64,000 nucleotides of DNA from positions 186,001-250,000 of the forward strand of contig NZ_JBLZNC010000002.1 of the NCBI RefSeq assembly GCF_048553715.1, written 5' to 3'. Below, piece after piece: positions 59,709 to 64,000 of this stretch. Position 1 is the first letter of the stretch. Every line of letters starts with the position of its first letter. Source of the DNA: Sagittula sp048553715 (GTDB lineage Bacteria > Pseudomonadota > Alphaproteobacteria > Rhodobacterales > Rhodobacteraceae). Made by a program: the position numbers and the translations under genes. The notes below the pieces were generated by a model that was not told the DNA's origin, did no database searches, and worked only from the letters and a program-made list of their open reading frames with translations.

Positions 59709-60139
59709 TCTGTCTCCGTCGGAAATTCAAAGCGCGCGACGATGCGGCGCGCCCAAGGCGCGCCCAGCGCGCTTTCGATGACGCCATGCCCGCTATAGGC
59801 ATGAACAAAACTAGGCTCCCCCCCCACCTCGGCCTGAAAACCCAGATGCTTCGCCACCGAAGCCTCGCGCATACGAAACAACAGCACATCCCCCGATGCC
59901 GCATCGTTCAGCGCTTTGGGCACCAGATGTTCAAGCCCGGCGCGCCACAGCCGTTCCTCCCCCTGCGGTTCGGACCAATCCATCGTGTAGGCCGGGATCT
60001 TCTCTGGCTCGGGGCCGATCACCTCGCGCCAGACGCCGCGCAGCAAGCCCAGACAATCGCAGCCCGCCCCCCGGACCGAGGATTGATGCACATAAGGCGT
60101 GCCAATCCAGCCACGCGCTGCGGTCACAATCCGGTTCAT
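59705..60139 (-). CDS. GTA NlpC/P60 peptidase (g14)
   Basis: The 144-residue protein is the NlpC/P60-like peptidase of the GTA tail (g14, rcc01697). Catalytic Cys29 is in GCDCLGLLRG and His98 in AKHLGFQAE, with a further His113 in HAYSGHG. It probably cuts cell-wall peptides during DNA delivery. It overlaps g13 and g15. Confidence 0.9.
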   Translation of the reverse strand: MNRIVTAARGWIGTPYVHQSSVRGAGCDCLGLLRGVWREVIGPEPEKIPAYTMDWSEPQGEERLWRAGLEHLVPKALNDAASGDVLLFRMREASVAKHLGFQAEVGGEPSFVHAYSGHGVIESALGAPWARRIVARFEFPTETE

Positions 60140-61020
60140 CGGCGGCTCCCCCCCGATTTGGTCGCGGCGCTCTGCGGCTGAACCGTGATCCAGTCCTCTT
60201 CAGGAATGTCCGGGAACCCTTGAAAATTTATCAGGTTGTTGAACTTCATGCGACACGTGTCGAAACGTTTGTCGCAACCAGCATGTAACAGAATCTGATC
60301 GCCAGGCAGGATCTCCGCCCGAAGCGGCTCCCACAGCTCGATCAGCCGCAGCCCGCCGTCCTCCTGCAAATCCCGTTTGATCATGCCCGCCAGACCGGTT
60401 GCAGCACCGCTGCGCACTTCAAGACGGCCCCGCTGGAACCAGCCCGCTTCAAAAGCCGACAGATCGGTAAACCCAAAGACCCGCCCGTCCTCGCTGCTGA
60501 CACAGGGCCCCTCATGCCTGTAGCCACCAGACGACAGATCGAATTGACAGGCCGCATCCCCCAGAACAGCCGTGCAGGGCTTTTGGAACACGCGGGCCAC
60601 GGGCCGGTTCAACCCTTCGGTCAAGCCGCGCAGCTCCGCATGAAATGCGCCTTCGCCGCGACGGATCTCTCCGATGTGTCCGCGAAACAAGATCTTGCGG
60701 TCAGAGACATTGGCCCAATTCACCAACCAAGATGTCACCTCGGCACCGTTATATCGACCGGCGCCGATATCCTCTTCGCGGATGGCGGTGTCGGACAACG
60801 CGCCCATGGCTTCGGTGTTGTCGACAGACAACCCCGTCGCTTGGGTCAGGGCCCGTGCGGTCAAACCGGTTTGTGCCTGAAAACTGATCCCGTCAAACAC
60901 CAATGTCTGGTCGTGATCAGTAAAGCCAAGGGTGGACCCATCGGCCATGGTCACCGACCACGCCCGCGCCACCGTTGTCACACCACCGGCGAGGTGCTCA
61001 TACAATTCTGTCTCGGCCAT
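60136..61020 (-). CDS. GTA baseplate hub, DUF2163 (g13)
   Basis: The 294-residue protein is the GTA hub (g13, rcc01696; DUF2163). Five Cys lie at 149, 158, 173, 249 and 256 (KPCTAVLGDAAC, GPC, GCDKRFDTC). The R. capsulatus hub has been reported to hold a [4Fe-4S] cluster, and these Cys are plausible ligands. The start shares one base with the g12 stop (TGATG). Confidence 0.9.
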   Translation of the reverse strand: MAETELYEHLAGGVTTVARAWSVTMADGSTLGFTDHDQTLVFDGISFQAQTGLTARALTQATGLSVDNTEAMGALSDTAIREEDIGAGRYNGAEVTSWLVNWANVSDRKILFRGHIGEIRRGEGAFHAELRGLTEGLNRPVARVFQKPCTAVLGDAACQFDLSSGGYRHEGPCVSSEDGRVFGFTDLSAFEAGWFQRGRLEVRSGAATGLAGMIKRDLQEDGGLRLIELWEPLRAEILPGDQILLHAGCDKRFDTCRMKFNNLINFQGFPDIPEEDWITVQPQSAATKSGGSRR

Positions 61021-61652
61021 CAGATCCGCACCTCCACCACGGGAACGTCAGGCACTTGGCCCGCGCGAAAGCTGGAAACGCTGACGTTTATACGATCGGT
61101 GTCGAACCGCACCGGTACGTCGAATTCGAAACCTGCGGTGATCTCGACACCTGCCATCGGTGCTTCGGCAAAAGTGATAATCCCGGTGGTCAAATTGATC
61201 TCGAAATGCACACCCTCGCGCATCTCGTCATTCTGGACGGCGGCAACGACTGTGCCCAAGACCGGCTTGGTGATCGGGCGGGCATAGCTTTCATCGCCGG
61301 AGCGGTAGGATTTGATCAGCGGATAGCTGCGGGTCACCCCGTCTCCGCGTGCAATGACCTGATCCTGCGGCGACACCTCCTGCGAGGGCGGGCAGGACTT
61401 GTAATCCGCCCAGTCTTTCCAGCGAAACGCATAAAGCTGGCCACGCCGCGCTTCGAAAAACGCAATAAGCGAGGACACATCATCCATCGACCGCAGCCCC
61501 AGCCCCGCATCATAGCGGCGTCGTGAATGGGCCCAGGATGTATTGCGTTCCTCAAAACCGCTGGTCAGCGCCACGATATCGGTGCGCCGCTCCGGCCCGC
61601 CCACGGAGCCAAAGCTCAGGTCCGCCGGAAATCTGACTTCATGAAATGCCAT
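61020..61652 (-). CDS. GTA distal tail protein, DUF2460 (g12)
   Basis: The 210-residue protein is the distal tail/baseplate component g12 (rcc01695; DUF2460). The family start MAFHEVRFPADLSFGSVGGP is conserved, with the FRWKDWADYKSC region typical. It links the tail tube to the hub. The gap to g11 is 22 bp. Confidence 0.9.
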   Translation of the reverse strand: MAFHEVRFPADLSFGSVGGPERRTDIVALTSGFEERNTSWAHSRRRYDAGLGLRSMDDVSSLIAFFEARRGQLYAFRWKDWADYKSCPPSQEVSPQDQVIARGDGVTRSYPLIKSYRSGDESYARPITKPVLGTVVAAVQNDEMREGVHFEINLTTGIITFAEAPMAGVEITAGFEFDVPVRFDTDRINVSVSSFRAGQVPDVPVVEVRI

Positions 61653-61674
61653 GGGTCCCTCCTGGATGTAGAAT

Positions 61675-62334
61675 TCAGCGATTGCGAGCGCTGCGGCTCA
61701 ACGCCATGCTCATGCGGGCCGCGATCTGGCTTTGTGAGCGTTCAAACGACCGCGCATCAGGGGTCGAGATGTTCATCACGATGTTGACCGCCTGCCCACC
61801 GCCTGCGGCACGCACGCCCAGCTTTCCGTCAGCCCCACGGGTAAGCGGCATGATCGCTTCCGGCCCTGCTTCGCCCATCAACCCCGTGCCCCCCCGCATC
61901 GGAAAGCTCACAGGGCCGCTGACCACACCGCCATTGGCAAAAGGCATCACCCGCCCTTGGGCAAAGCTCGCACCCTGTGCGAACGGCGCAAAATCGCCAA
62001 ACACCGACGCAACACCAGAGGCGAACATGCCCCCGATCTGGTTGGACACAGGCTTCACCGCCGCTTTCCACGCCGTGTCGACCATTGACTGCGCCACACT
62101 GCGCAAACTGTCCGACAGCCTGTCGCCGTCCATCACCACCCCGTCGATGGCACGCGCCACACCGCGCGACATTGACGTCTCCAACCGTGCCGCACTTTGC
62201 CCCGTGGCAGAGAACGTGGTGTTGATCCGCCGCATCTCCGCATCAAAGGCCTGCGCCATCGACGATGCGCCACTTAGCGAACGCTCCAGATGCTCTGCCG
62301 CATCCCCCAGCGTCTCGATCTCGATATCGCTCAT
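61675..62334 (-). CDS. GTA tail tape measure protein (g11)
   Basis: The 219-residue protein is short for a tape measure but matches g11 (rcc01694), fitting the short GTA tail. It has a coiled, Ala/Ser-rich N-terminal half (AEHLERSLSGASSMAQAFDA) and a C-terminal part with the conserved FANGGVVSGPVSFPMRGGTGLMGEAGPEAIMPL region. It overlaps the next gene by ATGA. Confidence 0.88.
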   Translation of the reverse strand: MSDIEIETLGDAAEHLERSLSGASSMAQAFDAEMRRINTTFSATGQSAARLETSMSRGVARAIDGVVMDGDRLSDSLRSVAQSMVDTAWKAAVKPVSNQIGGMFASGVASVFGDFAPFAQGASFAQGRVMPFANGGVVSGPVSFPMRGGTGLMGEAGPEAIMPLTRGADGKLGVRAAGGGQAVNIVMNISTPDARSFERSQSQIAARMSMALSRSARNR

Positions 62335-62537
62335 GTCTCGTCACTCCTGTCGGGAAAGGCTGCCATCAGTTCACCAAGACGCTGACGGCCCAAGGGGCGC
62401 GTGCCTTGGCCATCGCCCAGCATCATCTGGAATTCCGCCGGGGTCATGGCCCAGAACTCGGCCGGCCGCAGACCCAGTCCGCGCATGCCCGCCCGCATCA
62501 ACGCAGGCCAGTCAAAACGCCCCTCACCCGTTTTCAT
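62331..62537 (-). CDS. GTA tail assembly chaperone-like protein (rcc01693 type)
   Basis: The 68-residue protein carries the compact motif FDWPALMRAGMRGLGLRPAEFWAMTP, typical of the small protein between g10 and g11 in GTA clusters, thought to be a tail assembly chaperone. The ATG at 62537 overlaps g10. The longer frame to 62660 lies inside g10 and is rejected. Confidence 0.82.
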   Translation of the reverse strand: MKTGEGRFDWPALMRAGMRGLGLRPAEFWAMTPAEFQMMLGDGQGTRPLGRQRLGELMAAFPDRSDET

Positions 62538-62856
62538 CGACCATCTCCGGCAAGGCAAAGGCCCGCGCCAGCAGAGCCGCCGCCGCCTGTGCTGCGGCCA
62601 CCGCACCACCCTTGATGTCTGCGGCCAGCAAATCGTCGCTGGTGCCGGTCCATCCGCCACCCCGCAGCCCCGCCACGATCAGCTTCAACACGTCGCGGGT
62701 GCTGAAACTGCCGGTCTCGAACCGTGAAACCAGCGCCACCAAAGACCCGCTGTCCAGCTCCGCCTCAAGCTCGGCCAAGGCCCCCAGCGTCAGCCGCATG
62801 ATGTGCGGCCGACCGTCGATCACCAAAGTCACATCCCCCCGCCACGGATTGCCCAT
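62524..62856 (-). CDS. GTA tail protein g10
   Basis: The 110-residue protein is the GTA gene g10 (rcc01692) type, with GDVTLVIDGRPHIMRLTLGALAELEAEL at its N-terminus. Its role is probably tail assembly. An ATG at 62856 forms TGATG with the g9 stop; a GTG one codon upstream is less likely. It overlaps the following small gene by 14 bp. Confidence 0.85.
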   Translation of the reverse strand: MGNPWRGDVTLVIDGRPHIMRLTLGALAELEAELDSGSLVALVSRFETGSFSTRDVLKLIVAGLRGGGWTGTSDDLLAADIKGGAVAAAQAAAALLARAFALPEMVDENG

Positions 62857-63278
62857 CACGCCACCGGCTGCGCGGTAAAGGACAGACGGCCAGCCGATGC
62901 CATGGCGATCTCGTAGGTCGCCTCGCCGTTGTGGGCGCCCGCGTATTCGATGGATGTCAGCTGAAACGCCCCCTCGACCGTACCGAAATCGGGAATGATC
63001 ACCTGAAAATCAGGGGTCTCTCCATCAAAGAAAATCTGCCGCGCACGTTCGTCTGTATCATCGTCCTTAAAGACACCTGACCCGCTGATGTTGGCGGATT
63101 TGACACCGGCACCGGCCAGCAGTTCACGCCATCCGCCTTGGCTCTCCAAGGTAGTCACATCCACGCTTTCAGCGTTGAAACTGACACGCGTTGCGCGCAG
63201 CCCTGCCATCGTCACAAAGACACCGTCGCCGGTCATGTCGACCTTGACCAGCAGGTCCTTACCGTTCTGAGCAGCCAT
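62856..63278 (-). CDS. GTA major tail protein, TP901-1 type (g9)
   Basis: The 140-residue protein is the major tail tube protein (g9, rcc01691), similar to TP901-1. Typical blocks are MAAQNGKDLLVKVDMTGDGVFVTMAGLRAT (abridged) and the SGSGVFKDDDTD region. Copies of it form the tail tube. AACACTCC-like spacing separates it from g8 by 46 bp. Confidence 0.9.
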   Translation of the reverse strand: MAAQNGKDLLVKVDMTGDGVFVTMAGLRATRVSFNAESVDVTTLESQGGWRELLAGAGVKSANISGSGVFKDDDTDERARQIFFDGETPDFQVIIPDFGTVEGAFQLTSIEYAGAHNGEATYEIAMASAGRLSFTAQPVA

Positions 63279-63323
63279 CGTTTACACTCCGTCCTAGTTG
63301 TTCAGGTTAGTTTGGCGCGCCGC

Positions 63324-63740
63324 TCAGGGCGCGACCGTGTCCTCGGTGCGCGCACGGAACACCAAATCGATGCGCCGACGCCCGTCTGCATCATGCCGCG
63401 CCACTGCTTTGCGGAACCAAAGCCCGACCAAAGCACCGCGCGACAAAGGAAAATCCTCGCCGTGCAGCGCATCGGTGATCGCGCCGGCGGCCTCTTTTGC
63501 AGGTAGAAAACCCGCGGTGTCGGCGATGACCGAGACTGTGAAATCATGGCGCGCGCCATCGCCGGTGCTGTCACCCGCATCGCTGACCTTTTCGGGGCCA
63601 AGCGCGACATACACCGGGGGCAAAGTGCCCGGAGGCGGACAGTCATAAACCGCATCGCCGATCAGCGCCGACAGCGTCGCATCAGATTGCAGGCGCCCGA
63701 AAACCGCCGTCTGCAAGGCCGCAGAAACCGCATAGGTCAT
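63324..63740 (-). CDS. GTA DUF3168 tail completion protein (g8)
   Basis: The 138-residue protein is the DUF3168 tail terminator (g8, rcc01690). The ATG at 63740 begins MTYAVSAALQTAVFGRL; the frame to 63767 is an unneeded extension. It joins the tail to the head-tail connector. The stop of g7 overlaps its start (ATGA). Confidence 0.9.
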   Translation of the reverse strand: MTYAVSAALQTAVFGRLQSDATLSALIGDAVYDCPPPGTLPPVYVALGPEKVSDAGDSTGDGARHDFTVSVIADTAGFLPAKEAAGAITDALHGEDFPLSRGALVGLWFRKAVARHDADGRRRIDLVFRARTEDTVAP

Positions 63741-64000
63741 GGTGCCACCTCCTCGGTGCAGGCGCATTTCAGATACATGCCGCGCGGGGGCTCATCGCTG
63801 ACCGCCTCGATGGACAACCGGCGCCCGGCCCACAAAAACCGCTGACCTATGCGGGGGCGCGCGGTGCTGTCGTCTGCTGCCCCACGCACCCAGACGAAGT
63901 AGCCGTTGCGGGCAACCGCCCCTGCCGCACCAGACGCCTGGCGCCCTGTGCGTGGCGAGACCTCGGCCCACAGCGTGCCCAGCGCCTGCCAGGTTTCGAC
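63737..64000 (-). CDS. GTA head-tail adaptor (g7), partial
   Basis: The C-terminal 87 codons of a minus-strand gene continue beyond the right edge. The translated end includes VETWQALGTLWAEVSPRTGRQ and YFVWVRGAADD, ending EEVAP, which matches the GTA head-tail adaptor (g7, rcc01689). Its start and the upstream GTA genes (g1-g6) are outside the window. Confidence 0.85.
   Translation of the reverse strand, partial: VETWQALGTLWAEVSPRTGRQASGAAGAVARNGYFVWVRGAADDSTARPRIGQRFLWAGRRLSIEAVSDEPPRGMYLKCACTEEVAP

Noticed and set aside
55698..64000. Prophage rather than GTA
   Set aside because: Gene order, sizes and protein types match the GTA tail module, and there is no integrase, attachment site or lysis gene in the window.
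1..64000. tRNA genes, rRNA, CRISPR arrays or transposases
   Set aside because: No cloverleaf-like T-loop sequence, spaced direct repeats or transposase motifs were seen.

Overview
The window comes from a high-GC alphaproteobacterium, most likely a member of the Rhodobacteraceae/Roseobacter group. The strongest evidence is the tail half of a Rhodobacter-type gene transfer agent (GTA) cluster at the right edge (g7 to g15). Further support comes from the radA-cvpA-purF gene order, an RNase E with a large insert in its S1 region, a pyruvate dehydrogenase E1 beta with its own lipoyl domain, and a recurrent intergenic repeat that I recall from this family. I see no rRNA, tRNA, CRISPR array, transposase or integrase. 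The window is mostly ordinary, densely packed chromosome with many ATGA/TGATG stop-start overlaps.

Layout. 1-5.4 kb: the 3' end of prfC, a small secreted protein, a large OmpA-family protein with a long Ala/Pro/acidic linker, and a MoxR ATPase/VWA pair. 5.6-11.5 kb: a five-gene accessory glycan-type operon with three related glycosyltransferases (one fused to an N-terminal domain that looks sulfotransferase-like), a sulfotransferase-like protein and an FkbM-type methyltransferase. 11.6-26.2 kb: housekeeping and hypothetical genes, including pyrC, pyrE, dnaB, a degenerate CobS-like membrane protein, alr, radA, cvpA and purF. 26.3-33.4 kb: surE-pcm-nlpD-like, a convergent tatABC-DUF815 operon, a WYL regulator and class I fructose-bisphosphate aldolase. 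33.5-47.7 kb: a cytochrome P450 coupled to a membrane hydrolase, ccdA, tusA, rne with a long leader, anmK/tyrS (divergent), hydrolases and two overlapping cyclophilins. 47.8-55.3 kb: pgk, an esterase-like lipoprotein, ftsB, the pyruvate dehydrogenase operon and cysE. 55.4-64 kb: GTA tail genes on the minus strand, running off the right end.

The most notable observation is in the pyruvate dehydrogenase operon. The lipoyl domain of the E2 subunit has Thr at position 43, where the lipoyl-accepting Lys is expected. The lipoyl domain fused to E1 beta keeps Lys at the same position 43. E2 retains its peripheral-subunit-binding domain and its catalytic His/Asp, so the sequence suggests a complex whose swinging arm has moved from E2 to E1 beta. 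An unrecognised 80-residue protein is encoded between the two genes. Other points of interest are a CobS-family protein with substituted metal-binding motifs, palindromic candidate operators upstream of fba and cysE, four phased TGTCA repeats upstream of the WYL regulator, and a roughly 400-nt predicted leader on rne.

All functional calls come from reading motifs and gene order. No database or structure search was run. Family names are given from knowledge of the families, and residue positions are hand-counted.
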